A program made the position numbers and the translations under genes. Source: Paraflavisolibacter caeni (GTDB taxonomy: Bacteria; Bacteroidota; Bacteroidia; Chitinophagales; Chitinophagaceae). From it: a stretch of 64,000 bases of DNA. The stretch spans positions 62,001-126,000 of the forward strand of contig NZ_JAOTIF010000021.1 in assembly GCF_025628885.1 (NCBI RefSeq), in the 5' to 3' direction. Under the pieces are notes generated by a model. The model made no database searches and had not been told where the DNA came from. It saw nothing but the letters and a program-made list of their open reading frames with translations. Below are positions 1-9,725 of this stretch, one piece after another. Position 1 is the first letter of the stretch; every line of letters starts with the position of its first letter.

Positions 1-3000
1 TCCTGTCATACCAAATTCCAGTTCATCACGGTACTTGTGTTTATTGAAGGTTCCTGTTATGAATACGGTCTGCCCCTGTTGCAGGTAATTACTGAAGCGA
101 ACATAATTGTCACCAAAGAGGGTTACTTCTGCTTTGCCTGAATAATCCTCAATGGTAAATATGCCGAATTTATTCCCTTGCTTCGACAATCGATGGTTGG
201 CGCCAGCAACTAGGCAAAGCAATTTCATAGCTTTGCCGGCCAGGTTGGGCGTGTTGGCTTCTTTTATTTCATTGTATTCTATAATCGTATTAATGCCGTA
301 ATGCCTGATCTCAAATTTATAATGATCCAGTGGATGCCCACTCAGGTAAATTCCTGTGATTTCTTTTTCTTTATCCAATTGTTCTACCAAAGGCCATGGC
401 GCACAAGGGGCTATCACAGGTGGCTTGATCTCCATCACGGTAGGCATATCTCCAAATAAAGTGTTGGCCGCAGAACTAGCTTCTACTTGTACCATATTAC
501 CATATTTGACGATTTTTTCAAGTCCCGTAACGCTTTCCCCGTCAGCAACACTGAAATATTGTGCACGTTGCAACTCTGTAAAGCAGTCAAATCCACCAGC
601 CAATGCCAAACTTTCCAGTGTTTTTTTATTGACAGTACGTTGGTTGATTCGGCGGATGAAATCATAAATATTTACAAATGGTCCGGACTTCATCCTTTCC
701 TCAATAATACTTTCAACAGCAGCTTCACCTACACCCTTTAAGCCGCCAAGGCCAAAGCGGATTTCACCCTTCGAGTTTACTGCAAAACCTTTCAATGATT
801 CATTAATATCTGGACCCAACACCTTAATACCCATCTTTTTACACTCTTCCATAAAGAAAGTCAGCTTTTCAATGGCATTGGCGTTGTTCAGTACCGCAGA
901 CATATATTCCCCGGGGTAGTGGGCTTTCAGGTAAGCAGTTTGATAAGCTACAAAAGCATAACAGGTAGAGTGTGATTTGTTGAACGCATATTGGGCAAAT
1001 GCCTCCCAGTCGGTCCAGATCTTTTCCAGCTTTTCCTTGGGGTGACCTTTGGTCATAGCGCCTTCAACAAACTTGCCTTTCATCTTATCCAGCGTCTTCC
1101 GGTCTTTTTTACCCATGGCTTTACGCAGTACGTCCGCATCACCTTTACTAAAGCCGGCAAGTTTTTGAGCCAGCAACATCACCTGCTCCTGGTATACGGT
1201 AATACCGTAGGTCTCCTCAAGGTATTCTCCCATTTCCTCCAGGTCAAAGGATACTTCTTCCCGGCCGTGTTTACGGTCAACGTATTGTGGGATATAAGCC
1301 ATTGGACCAGGTCGGTACAGGGCGTTCATCGCAATCAGGTCGGCAAACTGGTCAGGCTTCAGTTCTTTCAGGTATTTCTGCATACCCGGACTTTCAAACT
1401 GGAATGTTCCTATGGTTTCGCCACGTTGGTACAGTTGGTAAGACTTTTCATCATCTAATGGAATGTTATCAATGGTGATATCAACGCCATGGTTCTGCTT
1501 GATCATTTCCAGGGCATTTTTGATAATGGTGAGGGTCTTCAGACCCAAAAAGTCCATCTTGATGACGCCGGCATCCTCAATGATCTTTCCTTCAATCTGT
1601 GTTACTAAGAGATCTGAATCTTTTGCCGTACAAACCGGGATGATATTCATAAGGTCATCCGGCGCAATGATGATACCGGCAGCATGAATACCTGTATTCC
1701 GGACAGAACCTTCCAAACGTTCCGCTTCATGAAGTACAGTACTTCGAAGATCGTTTCCGTCGTAAATAGCTCGGAGCTGTTTTACGTTTTCCAGGTCGTC
1801 TGCTCCTAAGCCTTCTTTTTCTTCCAGCGATTTTTCGCCATCTTTTGCAGTGAGTGGCGCATGTAAAACTCTATCTAGTTCAATACCTGGTTTGTCTGGC
1901 ACCAGCTTCGCCATTCCGTTAGATTCAATCAACGGTAGGTCCATCACCCGTGCCACGTCCTTGATACTCATTTTGGCAGCCATCGTACCATAGGTGACAA
2001 TTTGTGCTACCTGGTTGCGGCCATACTTTTTCACTACATAGTCAATTACCTTTTGACGGCCTTCATCATCGAAGTCCGTATCAATATCGGGCATTGACTT
2101 ACGGTCTGGGTTAAGAAAACGCTCAAACAGCAGCTTATACTTGATGGGGTCAATATTGGTAATCCCGATACAATAGGCTACCGCAGATCCTGCCGCAGAA
2201 CCACGGCCAGGGCCTACAAACACGCCAAGGTCGCGGCCGGCTTTAATAAAATCCGATACGATCAAAAAGTATCCGGCAAACCCCATGGTTTTAATTGTAA
2301 AAAGCTCAAAGTCTAGCCGCTCCTGAACATCCGGTGTGATCTCGCCATAACGCTCTTTCGCTCCCTCATAAGTAAGGTATCGAAGAAACTCCCATTGATT
2401 CAGGTTACTGTCATTATGGGTCTGGAATTCTTGAGGTAAAGGAAAGGCAGGTAAAAGAATGTCCTTTTTAAGGTTTAACACTTCTACCCGGTCAACGATC
2501 ATATTGGTATTATCAATGGCTTCCGGAACATCTTTGAAGAGCGTGGTCATTTCTTCCGTGCTCTTAAAATAGAATTGATCGTTCGGAAACTTAAAGCGTC
2601 TGTTCTTGATGTTTGAATCATCATTTACAAAATCGTCAAAACCAGGTGTGTTTTGCTTTTCTCCTGTATTGATACACAAGAGGATATCGTGGGCGTTGTA
2701 ATCATCTTGATCCGTATAGTGGCTGTCATTGGTTGCAATTACCGGAACACCATATTTTTTGGCAAACTTCATCAACACCTGGTTGATGGTTTCCTGTTCT
2801 TTCATATTATGGCGCTGTAATTCAATGAAGTAGTCTTCTCCAAAGATGTCCAGCCACCATTTAAATTCTTGCTCAGCCTTTTCCTCGCTCTCGTGCAAAA
2901 TGGTTTGAGGCACATAAGCCCCAATGCAACAGGTAGTTGCGATCAGGCCTTCATGGTACTTTTCGATCAGCTGTTTATCAATCCGTGGGTATTTGCTATA

Positions 3001-3363
3001 TAATCCTTCAGTATAACCAAGCGAAGTCAATTTGATAAGATTTTGATACCCTATGCTGTTCTTGGCAAGTAACACCTGGTGGTACCGCGCATCTTTTTGC
3101 TCTTTGGTAAAGGTCTTACGGGTACGGTCAGCCACTACGTAAAATTCACATCCGACCACAGGTTTAACTTTCAGGCTGCCATCATCGTTTTTGTGCTTAT
3201 AGGCTTCCGTTACAAATTCAAAGGCACCAAACATATTACCATGATCGGTAATAGCCATGGCCGGCATATTGTTCTTAATGGCCTTTTTATATAGTGATTG
3301 GATAGACGCCGCTCCATCCAGCAAAGAATATTGAGTATGAACGTGTAAGTGAGAAAATTTCAT
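1..3363 (-). CDS. dnaE: DNA polymerase III subunit alpha, C-terminus cut by window edge
   Basis: Catalytic subunit of the replicative DNA polymerase. Reading leftward from ATG at 3363, 1121 codons stay open to base 1, so the last part of the protein lies outside the window. The start SHLHVHTQYS is the PHP domain. GPGRGSAAGS (about residue 383) and PDIDTDF (about residue 423) mark the polymerase core with its catalytic aspartates. SGHPLDHYK (about residue 1008) introduces the C-terminal part, where an OB-fold region (FGIFTIEDYSGKAEVTLFG) precedes the edge. No frameshift was seen. A perfect TAAGTTTG element sits 29 bases upstream of the start. Family membership is certain; only the C-terminal end is unknown. 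Confidence 0.97.
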   Translation of the reverse strand, partial: MKFSHLHVHTQYSLLDGAASIQSLYKKAIKNNMPAMAITDHGNMFGAFEFVTEAYKHKNDDGSLKVKPVVGCEFYVVADRTRKTFTKEQKDARYHQVLLAKNSIGYQNLIKLTSLGYTEGLYSKYPRIDKQLIEKYHEGLIATTCCIGAYVPQTILHESEEKAEQEFKWWLDIFGEDYFIELQRHNMKEQETINQVLMKFAKKYGVPVIATNDSHYTDQDDYNAHDILLCINTGEKQNTPGFDDFVNDDSNIKNRRFKFPNDQFYFKSTEEMTTLFKDVPEAIDNTNMIVDRVEVLNLKKDILLPAFPLPQEFQTHNDSNLNQWEFLRYLTYEGAKERYGEITPDVQERLDFELFTIKTMGFAGYFLIVSDFIKAGRDLGVFVGPGRGSAAGSAVAYCIGITNIDPIKYKLLFERFLNPDRKSMPDIDTDFDDEGRQKVIDYVVKKYGRNQVAQIVTYGTMAAKMSIKDVARVMDLPLIESNGMAKLVPDKPGIELDRVLHAPLTAKDGEKSLEEKEGLGADDLENVKQLRAIYDGNDLRSTVLHEAERLEGSVRNTGIHAAGIIIAPDDLMNIIPVCTAKDSDLLVTQIEGKIIEDAGVIKMDFLGLKTLTIIKNALEMIKQNHGVDITIDNIPLDDEKSYQLYQRGETIGTFQFESPGMQKYLKELKPDQFADLIAMNALYRPGPMAYIPQYVDRKHGREEVSFDLEEMGEYLEETYGITVYQEQVMLLAQKLAGFSKGDADVLRKAMGKKDRKTLDKMKGKFVEGAMTKGHPKEKLEKIWTDWEAFAQYAFNKSHSTCYAFVAYQTAYLKAHYPGEYMSAVLNNANAIEKLTFFMEECKKMGIKVLGPDINESLKGFAVNSKGEIRFGLGGLKGVGEAAVESIIEERMKSGPFVNIYDFIRRINQRTVNKKTLESLALAGGFDCFTELQRAQYFSVADGESVTGLEKIVKYGNMVQVEASSAANTLFGDMPTVMEIKPPVIAPCAPWPLVEQLDKEKEITGIYLSGHPLDHYKFEIRHYGINTIIEYNEIKEANTPNLAGKAMKLLCLVAGANHRLSKQGNKFGIFTIEDYSGKAEVTLFGDNYVRFSNYLQQGQTVFITGTFNKHKYRDELEFGMTG

Positions 3364-3391
3364 TTGATAAACCCTTCTAAATTGATTCCAG

Positions 3392-3399
3392 CAAACTTA
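3392..3399 (-). promoter_or_regulatory. Candidate dnaE promoter (-7 element)
   Basis: On the minus strand the bases read TAAGTTTG, a perfect match to the Bacteroidota -7 consensus TAnnTTTG. It ends 28 bases before the dnaE ATG. I see no clear TTG -33 element at the usual spacing, so the call rests on the -7 match and its position. Confidence 0.45.
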
Positions 3400-3534
3400 T
3401 TTTTATGAGATTAAGTTGAATGACCTTACGATCATGAATATATCCTAGCTAAAAGCTTGCAATTTATGACTGAACCTGTTAATAGTTGTTAACAAAAAAC
3501 TCCCATTTAATTCACAACTCTGAAAGAGTTGCAT

Positions 3535-3542
3535 TATTTTTG
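3535..3542 (+). promoter_or_regulatory. Candidate promoter of the NlpC/P60 gene
   Basis: TATTTTTG matches TAnnTTTG and ends 32 bases before the ATG at 3575. The 211-base gap 3364-3574 therefore seems to hold two divergent promoters. A -33 TTG at standard spacing is not evident. Confidence 0.4.
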
Positions 3543-3574
3543 CTCTCATTCAATTTTAATCCTAAAACCCCTCC

Positions 3575-4261
3575 ATGGTAAAAACCCTGATTGTATCTTT
3601 TGGTTTGCTGGGAATCACCGGTTTTAATCCTGTCTGCGCACAGAAATCCAAACAAAGTACCCACCATTCTTCTAAATCAGAGGTTAAATTTCTAGACGAT
3701 ATATTTTTAGATATTCCTCCTTCACCTACTGAAAAATTGGCAAAAGTTTCTGAACCTGTTATTGAAACAATAAAGAGTGAGCTAATTTCCTCTTCAATCA
3801 TTGAAAGCCTTTCCAAGCTTCAATTTAAATATGCCATTTTGCTGGATGCAGAAGTCGAGCAGGTCCAAAACATTGCGCTATTTCAAAATATTGATAATTG
3901 GCTGGGGACACGTTACCGCTTTGGCGGCACTACAAAAGCTGGTATTGATTGCTCGGCCTTTGTTCAGGCAATTTTCTCCGCTCATTATAAAATAGGAATG
4001 CCTCGTACTACAAAAGAGCAATATGATGCTACCATGCCTATTACCAGAGATGAATTAAAAGAAGGCGACCTGATTTTCTTTAATACGAGAGGCGGTGTTT
4101 CACATGTAGGTATGTACCTTCAGAATAATAAGTTTGTTCATGCTTCTACGTCTGACGGCGTTACCATTACCAGCCTGGAGGATAGCTATTGGAGCAAGCG
4201 CATTGTTAGATATGGCCGTTATATCAAACAGGAAAGTAATATATTGGCAATGCTCAATTAA
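3575..4261 (+). CDS. Secreted NlpC/P60 (C40) peptidoglycan endopeptidase
   Basis: Predicted cell-wall hydrolase that cuts peptide stems of peptidoglycan. The 228-residue protein begins with a signal peptide (hydrophobic stretch ending VCAQ, about residue 22), then a low-complexity linker, then one NlpC/P60 domain. The catalytic triad is visible: Cys126 in DCSAF, His177 in SHVGMY and His189 in FVHAS, together with RFGGTTKAGIDCSAF and GDLIFF, which are typical of the family. There is no SH3 or LysM targeting domain. It stands alone, divergent from dnaE and convergent with the flippase gene. Family assignment is firm; the exact bond cleaved is not known. Confidence 0.93.
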   Translation: MVKTLIVSFGLLGITGFNPVCAQKSKQSTHHSSKSEVKFLDDIFLDIPPSPTEKLAKVSEPVIETIKSELISSSIIESLSKLQFKYAILLDAEVEQVQNIALFQNIDNWLGTRYRFGGTTKAGIDCSAFVQAIFSAHYKIGMPRTTKEQYDATMPITRDELKEGDLIFFNTRGGVSHVGMYLQNNKFVHASTSDGVTITSLEDSYWSKRIVRYGRYIKQESNILAMLN

Positions 4262-4287
4262 TACAAATCATTTTCTATATTATTTGG

Positions 4288-4326
4288 AGGCGTATCATAG
4301 AATAGCTAAAGATCTGTGGTACGCCT
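4288..4326 (+). terminator. Hairpin between convergent genes
   Basis: Arms 4288-4300 and 4314-4326 form a 13-bp stem with two G-U wobbles and a 13-base loop. A CTTTTT run follows shortly after. It lies 27 bases after the NlpC/P60 stop and probably ends that transcript. Confidence 0.5.
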
Positions 4327-4344
4327 TCAGCTTTTTACATATAC

Positions 4345-5856
4345 TTATTGTTGTTTATTGCCTTTTAATTTATTGACTATTGCGTCCCATAAATGTAGCA
4401 CATCAGGAGAAAGTTTCAGGATGATCGCGCCTGCACCAAACAAAACGAGGTAAAGCAAACTACGAACGATCATCCATTCGAGTCCCCTGTAAGAGTCAAA
4501 CAACCAGAAGCAAATAATATAACAGCCCGCTGCAAGAATAATGGTATATAGGCTTTTGGCTGTAAATGGTTGCAGATTGAACCTTCTTAGTAAAAAGAGG
4601 TAACGGATAAAATTATAAGCAGTGAGTGCTACTAAGTTAGATATAGCGGGTCCAACAATTCCAAGGTGCTTGGTTAGAAAGTAATTAAGGGGTAACGAGA
4701 ACCCCAGCAATACCAGGCTGGAAATAAACTCAAACCGCCAATATGTTGAAGTGCCAATGATCTGGCTGTTCAGACCTGTTCCCATGTCAATAATGCAGCT
4801 TAAGCCAATGAACAGGAATACATGTTTTGCTTGGAGGTAGTCCGGTTGCAAATGAAAAGTAGTAATGCCATCTTCAAAGTTGAGCCAGATCAGGCAAAAC
4901 ATAGCCGTTGAAAACACAAGCTGGTTGATGGAAGACCGGTGATACACCTGGTCGATCTTCTCCATATTTTTTTCACGCCACGCCTGCGAAAGTGGACCTA
5001 TCGAAGCTGAAATGATGCCCCGTTGCGGTGCCTGGATCAGGCTGCTGATAAATTGACCAAGCGTGAAAATGGCGGCATGACCTAATCCATTGGGCAAAAT
5101 GGCTGCAATTATTAAGGTGTCAAAAACCCTTGATACATTGGAAATCAATCCTCCTGTCCAGGTAAGAGAACAGATGGATAAAATTTTATTAAAGAACTTT
5201 TCGGTAACCCTGCTGATCTTGAAAACAAGTTTGCCCTTTTTCGTAAACAGGATATAGGCAAACAGAACTAATGCAATAAATAAGTAGTTAAACGAATATA
5301 CTTTAATGAAAATATCAAATTTTGTTATAATACCAAATGTCATCGCTAATATTAAAGTTGTCGTAAATGCTCTGAAGAGAACTTCTCGAAGAAAGGTGGT
5401 GAGCACCGCTTTTCTGATCTGCCAGCCATATGATTCCAACAATGTATAAATGGTAAGACCAAAACCGAAAATAAATAACCAATTGTAATACACCTGGACA
5501 TCCGGCGAGTTGTTAAAGCGTTCAATGACAATATCCTTAAAAGCAAAGCCAAAGATGATTACAAATAAAAATCCTATACAATTAAAAAGTAAAGCAACCC
5601 CAAGCATATCATTATTGCTTCGGTCAAGTCTCGCTTTATAATATGGAAAAAACTTGCTAATAAAAGATGGCATCCCAAGGCTTGCCACCGAATGCATAAT
5701 ATTAGCTATGGCGATGAATGTGGCTGTTAAACCATACTGTTCTTTGGTAAAGCCGCCACCTTCCCTGGTAAATAGGTAAGTGTTTAAAAAGCCGAGTGCA
5801 AAGCCAAAATAAACAACAAAAGAAGAAATAATACTTTGCCTACGGATGGTACTCAT
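4345..5856 (-). CDS. Wzx-like oligosaccharide flippase (MATE/MVF superfamily)
   Basis: Integral membrane protein of 503 residues with about 12-14 hydrophobic segments spread over its length, of the polysaccharide-transporter type that flips lipid-linked sugars across the inner membrane. The start IISSFVVYFGFALGFLNTYL and the later CIIDMGTGLNSQIIGTSTYW and PLNYFLTKHLGIVGPAISN are typical of Bacteroidota oligosaccharide flippases. No glycosyltransferase or Wzy gene is adjacent, so the substrate cannot be inferred. The next gene upstream (aminopeptidase) reads the same way but is separated by a 500-base gap holding an 11-bp repeat array. Confidence 0.85.
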   Translation of the reverse strand: MSTIRRQSIISSFVVYFGFALGFLNTYLFTREGGGFTKEQYGLTATFIAIANIMHSVASLGMPSFISKFFPYYKARLDRSNNDMLGVALLFNCIGFLFVIIFGFAFKDIVIERFNNSPDVQVYYNWLFIFGFGLTIYTLLESYGWQIRKAVLTTFLREVLFRAFTTTLILAMTFGIITKFDIFIKVYSFNYLFIALVLFAYILFTKKGKLVFKISRVTEKFFNKILSICSLTWTGGLISNVSRVFDTLIIAAILPNGLGHAAIFTLGQFISSLIQAPQRGIISASIGPLSQAWREKNMEKIDQVYHRSSINQLVFSTAMFCLIWLNFEDGITTFHLQPDYLQAKHVFLFIGLSCIIDMGTGLNSQIIGTSTYWRFEFISSLVLLGFSLPLNYFLTKHLGIVGPAISNLVALTAYNFIRYLFLLRRFNLQPFTAKSLYTIILAAGCYIICFWLFDSYRGLEWMIVRSLLYLVLFGAGAIILKLSPDVLHLWDAIVNKLKGNKQQ

Positions 5857-6138
5857 GCGGTAAAAGTAAGTCAGAACAATGATTTTGATCCATTATTTGA
5901 ACTCAATCAATCTTTCAGATCTTTCCCAAAATCTTTATGCGCCATATCTATCAATTCTCCAACTTCTCTCTGAAAACAGACTTCAAACTCTGGCAAACTC
6001 GCGCCTAACTTCCTTCCAAATCCATGTTCCGATAATTCATCTCTAGTTGCAGAAGTCTACCTATCCCAATTTTCCAGACACTCCCTTCCTTTGTCCCATT
6101 CGTCATTCCGAACATTTTCCCACCCATTTGCAGTGGTT
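5857..6138. other. Intergenic stretch before repeat array
   Basis: Together with the following repeat this is a 500-base gap between two leftward genes. The 282 bases read as pyrimidine-rich DNA on the plus strand with no open frame of note, no tRNA-like fold and no clear promoter motif. Confidence 0.5.
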
Positions 6139-6304
6139 TTATAGAGCCCTTATAGTAATCTTATAGAAAACTTACAGTAAAGTTATAGTAAACTTATAGT
6201 AGAGTTATAGTAAACATTAGCCGTACCTACTCCCTAGATACTCCATATATACTCCGTATCTACTCCGTACCTAAGGCGTATCTACCATATACTTACGGCG
6301 GGGC
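6139..6304. repeat. Degenerate 11-bp tandem array, element 1 (about 15 units)
   Basis: Seven 11-base units run from 6139 to 6215 (TTATAGAGCCC, TTATAGTAATC, TTATAGAAAAC, TTACAGTAAAG, TTATAGTAAAC, TTATAGTAGAG, TTATAGTAAAC). After one extra base, eight more run from 6217 to 6304 (for example TACTCCATATA, TACTCCGTATC, TACTCCGTACC). Read on the minus strand the second half has units starting TACGG or TATGG. The period is not a multiple of three, so this is not coding. A second element with the same period and a shared 12-mer lies at 28930-29094. Function unknown. Confidence 0.9.
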
Positions 6305-6356
6305 CCTACTATGCCCTTAACTCCCCACCAACTCCAACTTCCTTTGAAAACACCCA

Positions 6357-8033
6357 CTACAACCTTTTGACCGATATATAAAAGTTCTTATCCGCAGAGA
6401 GTCCCTTTGTCAATTCTTCTTCTGTTTTCAGCTTTCTCCATTCTGTGGTAGGGTAAAGCCATAGCCCATTCGATAGTTTTACAGGCATATTGAACCCTGA
6501 AATGCAATGACTCCATTTATATTTAAGGGAGGAGTCATCTATTTTTAACTCTAAAGTGGGTACTTGTGTTGTACGCAGATATTGGTCAAATGTTTTGGAA
6601 AAATCCTTTCCGCTTTGTTTGTTGATATAATTTTCAACCTGTTTGGTCGTAACAGTTTGATGATAGAATTCCTTATTCAATCCCCTTAAAATAGATCTGA
6701 ATTGATTGTCATCATTAATAATTTGACGGATTGTATGTACCAGGTTAGCCCCTTTGTAGTACATATCACCACTGCCTTCCTGGTTGATACCATATTTCCC
6801 GATTATGGGCTTGTCGTTGAGAATATTTTTTCTTAAGCCCTGTATGTATGTGGCCCCTGCCTCTTTGCCGTAATAATATTCAGTGAATAGGGTTTCTGAA
6901 TAATCTGTAAATCCTTCATGCACCCACATATCAGCAATATCTTTTGTGGTGATGTTATTGCCAAACCATTCATGCCCGCTTTCATGCACTATGATATAAT
7001 CCCACTTCAATCCCCAACCGGTACCAGACAGATCCTGCCCTTTGTAACCATTTATATATCCATTTCCATAGGCTACGGCACTTTGGTGTTCCATTCCAAG
7101 ATGTGGAGATTCAACTAGTTTATACCCGTCTTCATAAAAAGGGTAGGGGCCAAACCAATATTCCAGGGCTTTCAATGTTTGTATACCCTGGCTAAATTGT
7201 TTCCTTGCTTTTGATTCATTATAATCTAAAACCCAATAACTACAGGCTAGTGGTCCTTTTTCTCCTTGGTAGGTCTCAGTCCAATTTATATACTTACCTA
7301 TATATGGTATAATATTATAATTATTGATTGGATTCCTGACAGTCCACTTATAGGTGGTCATTCCTGGTCTATAACTTTTTTGTTCTGCCAGTTGCCCATT
7401 GGCTACTGCAACCAGCGTATCGGGAACTTCTATTGAAATAGAAGCACTATCCGGTTCATCACTTTGGTGATCCTTACACGGGTACCAAACTGATGCGCCT
7501 AACCCTTGACAGGCAACGCTCATCCAGGGCCTTCCCAGTTTGTCTTTTGTAAAGATCCACCCTCCATCCCATGGTGGGTTATTAGCTATCCGGGGCTTCC
7601 CTTTATATTCGATAGTTACTTTTTCAATAGAACCAGGTTTCATTGCAGAAGGAAAGGTGATATGGTAAACATTCCCATTTCTAGTCATCGATAAGCCCTT
7701 ACCTCTCCAGGTGACTTTTGTGATATCCATAGGGTGTTGAAGGTCTATTTGCATGACATCACCTGGCGCTGTTACTTTAAATTGAATATCATTCTTGCCT
7801 TCAATGCTCCTGTTAGTAAAATCGGGGGTTATAGCTATATCATAAGAAACTACATCCCACCAGGCTCTTTCCCGCGTGATACTTCCACGCAACGAATCCT
7901 GATTACTATACTCTTCTTTTTTATTTAAAGGTTGGGCGCAGGAAGTTTGGATCACAAACAAAATGCAAGTGAAAAGCATCAATGGGTAAGGAATAAGTCT
8001 GGAAGAAATAGGCATAGGGAGCACTTTTTTCAT
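6357..8033 (-). CDS. M1 family zinc aminopeptidase, exported
   Basis: Metallo-aminopeptidase that removes N-terminal residues from peptides. I place the start at ATG 8033, giving 558 residues, because it is followed by a clear export signal ending TSCAQ (a possible lipobox cysteine). The longer reading frame would overlap the divergent gene starting at 8093. Zinc and catalytic residues are visible: HESGH (His350, Glu351, His354) and Glu373 in HEGFTDY, eighteen residues on. The substrate motif is HLGMEHQSA, the usual G-x-M-E-N with His in place of Asn. The protein is shorter than classical PepN (about 870) and ends soon after the catalytic domain, a common form in Bacteroidota. It faces a peptide-binding lipoprotein gene, which suggests shared peptide use. 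Confidence 0.93.
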   Translation of the reverse strand: MKKVLPMPISSRLIPYPLMLFTCILFVIQTSCAQPLNKKEEYSNQDSLRGSITRERAWWDVVSYDIAITPDFTNRSIEGKNDIQFKVTAPGDVMQIDLQHPMDITKVTWRGKGLSMTRNGNVYHITFPSAMKPGSIEKVTIEYKGKPRIANNPPWDGGWIFTKDKLGRPWMSVACQGLGASVWYPCKDHQSDEPDSASISIEVPDTLVAVANGQLAEQKSYRPGMTTYKWTVRNPINNYNIIPYIGKYINWTETYQGEKGPLACSYWVLDYNESKARKQFSQGIQTLKALEYWFGPYPFYEDGYKLVESPHLGMEHQSAVAYGNGYINGYKGQDLSGTGWGLKWDYIIVHESGHEWFGNNITTKDIADMWVHEGFTDYSETLFTEYYYGKEAGATYIQGLRKNILNDKPIIGKYGINQEGSGDMYYKGANLVHTIRQIINDDNQFRSILRGLNKEFYHQTVTTKQVENYINKQSGKDFSKTFDQYLRTTQVPTLELKIDDSSLKYKWSHCISGFNMPVKLSNGLWLYPTTEWRKLKTEEELTKGLSADKNFYISVKRL

Positions 8034-8092
8034 TTTTGTTGTTGGCCAATAAAACAAATACTTCGCTAATTTAGACGCTTGCCAGTTAAAGA

Positions 8093-9721
8093 ATGTTCCA
8101 CTCATATAAATATTTAGCATTTTTCTTTTCAATTGCCATCTTTTTGGTGTCCTGCTACAACAGTCAGAAAGAGCATGGTAGGTATTTTCATTATAATGAG
8201 GTTACTGGTATAGTGTCCCTGGACCCGGCATTTGCTAAGAACCAGTCTATTATGTGGCCTGTGCACCAATTGTACAATACTTTGGTAGAGGTAGACAGTA
8301 ACCTGGAGTTGAAACCTTCTCTTTCAAAACATTGGACAATTTCAGAAGACAGGAAAACCTATTTGTTTTATTTACGCAATGATGTATTCTTTCATAATGA
8401 TGCAGCATTTCCAAATGGCAGAGGCAGAAAATTGACGGCTTATGATGTTGTTTATAGTTTCCTGAGGTTAAGGGATCCCAAAACAGCCAGCCCGGGTGCG
8501 TGGATCTTTAATAACAAAATTGATTCCCAGGGATTTAAAGCCTTGAATGATACTGTGTTCCAGTTGAAGCTATTGCGCCCATATCAACCCATATTAGGCA
8601 TTCTTTCTATGCAATATTGCTCTATTGTGCCCCGGGAAGCGATCGAAAAGTATGGTAAAGATTTTCGTAGACATCCAGTTGGCACCGGTCCTTTTCAGTT
8701 TGTTGCCTGGGAAGAGGGGCAGGCATTGATCCTGAAAAGAAACCCGGTTTACTTTGAAAGGGATAGTCTGGGAAGACGTTTACCTTACCTTGACGGCATT
8801 AAAGTAAGTTTTAATGATAGTAGGGCAACTGAGTTCCTTTTATTCAGACAGGGAAAACTAGAATTCATTAACGATATTGATGCATCTTTTAAAGACGAGG
8901 TCTTGACCAAGCAAGGAAAATTGCGCAGGAACTGGGAGGGAAAAGTGATACTGCAGACCCACCCTTATTTAAATGTAGAATACTTTGGTTTCCTTGTAGA
9001 TTCTTCAAATGCGCTGGTAAAACAATCTCCAACCCAATATAAAAAGCTGCGACAGGCCATAAATTATGGGTTTGATAGAGGAAAAATGATCCTTTATCTC
9101 CGGAATTCTATAGGAATTCCTGCCAATTCTGGTTTTGTGCCTGCTGGTTTACCTTCGTTTGATTCTTCAAAAGTGAAAGGATATCATTACAATCCAGAAT
9201 TGGCAAGAAAGCTTTTACAGGAAGCTCACTTTGGGGCCGGCAATCCACCACCCCCTATAAAACTGGTCTCTATTCCGGTCTATGCCGAAATGGCAGATTA
9301 TGTTGCAAAGCAAATGGAAGAAATAGGAATTAGGGTTGAGGTAGAAATTGTCCAGAAGTCTTTTCTATTAGAAATGACTTCTAACTCGCGTGCACTTTTT
9401 TTTAGAGGTAGTTGGATAGCGGATTATCCGGATGCAGAAAATTATTTATCAGTATTTTATTCAAAGAATCCGGCACCGCCTAACTATACCAGGTACAGAA
9501 ACCCGGCTTTTGATGATTTGTTCGAAAAGGCTTTGGCGGAAACTAATGATACACTTCGTTATCAACTTTATAGATCTGCAGATCAGCTTGTAATAGATGA
9601 TGCTCCAGTTGTACCGCTCTGGTACGATGTGGTAATCAGACTTGTGCAGCCTAATGTTGAAGGGTTTAAACCTAATGCATTGAATCTCCTGGAGTTACGA
9701 CATGTGAGGATAATGAACTAA
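8093..9721 (+). CDS. Peptide ABC transporter substrate-binding lipoprotein (SBP family 5)
   Basis: Solute-binding protein of the OppA/DppA type, 542 residues. The N-terminus is a lipoprotein signal: hydrophobic stretch, then FLVSCYN, with the cysteine as the likely lipidation site. Family features include SLDPAFAKNQS near the start, WTISEDRKTYLFYLR, the segment TAYDVVYSFLRLRDP, HPVGTGPFQFVAW, and the C-terminal APVVPLWYDVV. No permease or ATPase gene is next to it, so the partner transporter must lie elsewhere, or it serves as an orphan binding protein. It is divergent from the M1 aminopeptidase with 59 bases between the starts, enough for a small shared promoter region. Confidence 0.92.
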   Translation: MFHSYKYLAFFFSIAIFLVSCYNSQKEHGRYFHYNEVTGIVSLDPAFAKNQSIMWPVHQLYNTLVEVDSNLELKPSLSKHWTISEDRKTYLFYLRNDVFFHNDAAFPNGRGRKLTAYDVVYSFLRLRDPKTASPGAWIFNNKIDSQGFKALNDTVFQLKLLRPYQPILGILSMQYCSIVPREAIEKYGKDFRRHPVGTGPFQFVAWEEGQALILKRNPVYFERDSLGRRLPYLDGIKVSFNDSRATEFLLFRQGKLEFINDIDASFKDEVLTKQGKLRRNWEGKVILQTHPYLNVEYFGFLVDSSNALVKQSPTQYKKLRQAINYGFDRGKMILYLRNSIGIPANSGFVPAGLPSFDSSKVKGYHYNPELARKLLQEAHFGAGNPPPPIKLVSIPVYAEMADYVAKQMEEIGIRVEVEIVQKSFLLEMTSNSRALFFRGSWIADYPDAENYLSVFYSKNPAPPNYTRYRNPAFDDLFEKALAETNDTLRYQLYRSADQLVIDDAPVVPLWYDVVIRLVQPNVEGFKPNALNLLELRHVRIMN

Positions 9722-9725
9722 AAAT

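Noticed and set aside
991-1458. 155-codon plus-strand frame inside dnaE
   Set aside because: Antisense to an unbroken, well-conserved polymerase gene; composition is that of a shadow frame.
6139-6304. CRISPR array
   Set aside because: Units are only 11 bp, directly adjacent and degenerate, with no spacers and no cas genes in the window.
6357-8132. Long start for the M1 aminopeptidase
   Set aside because: The extra residues place sequence before the signal peptide and overlap the divergent gene; ATG 8033 gives a proper export signal.
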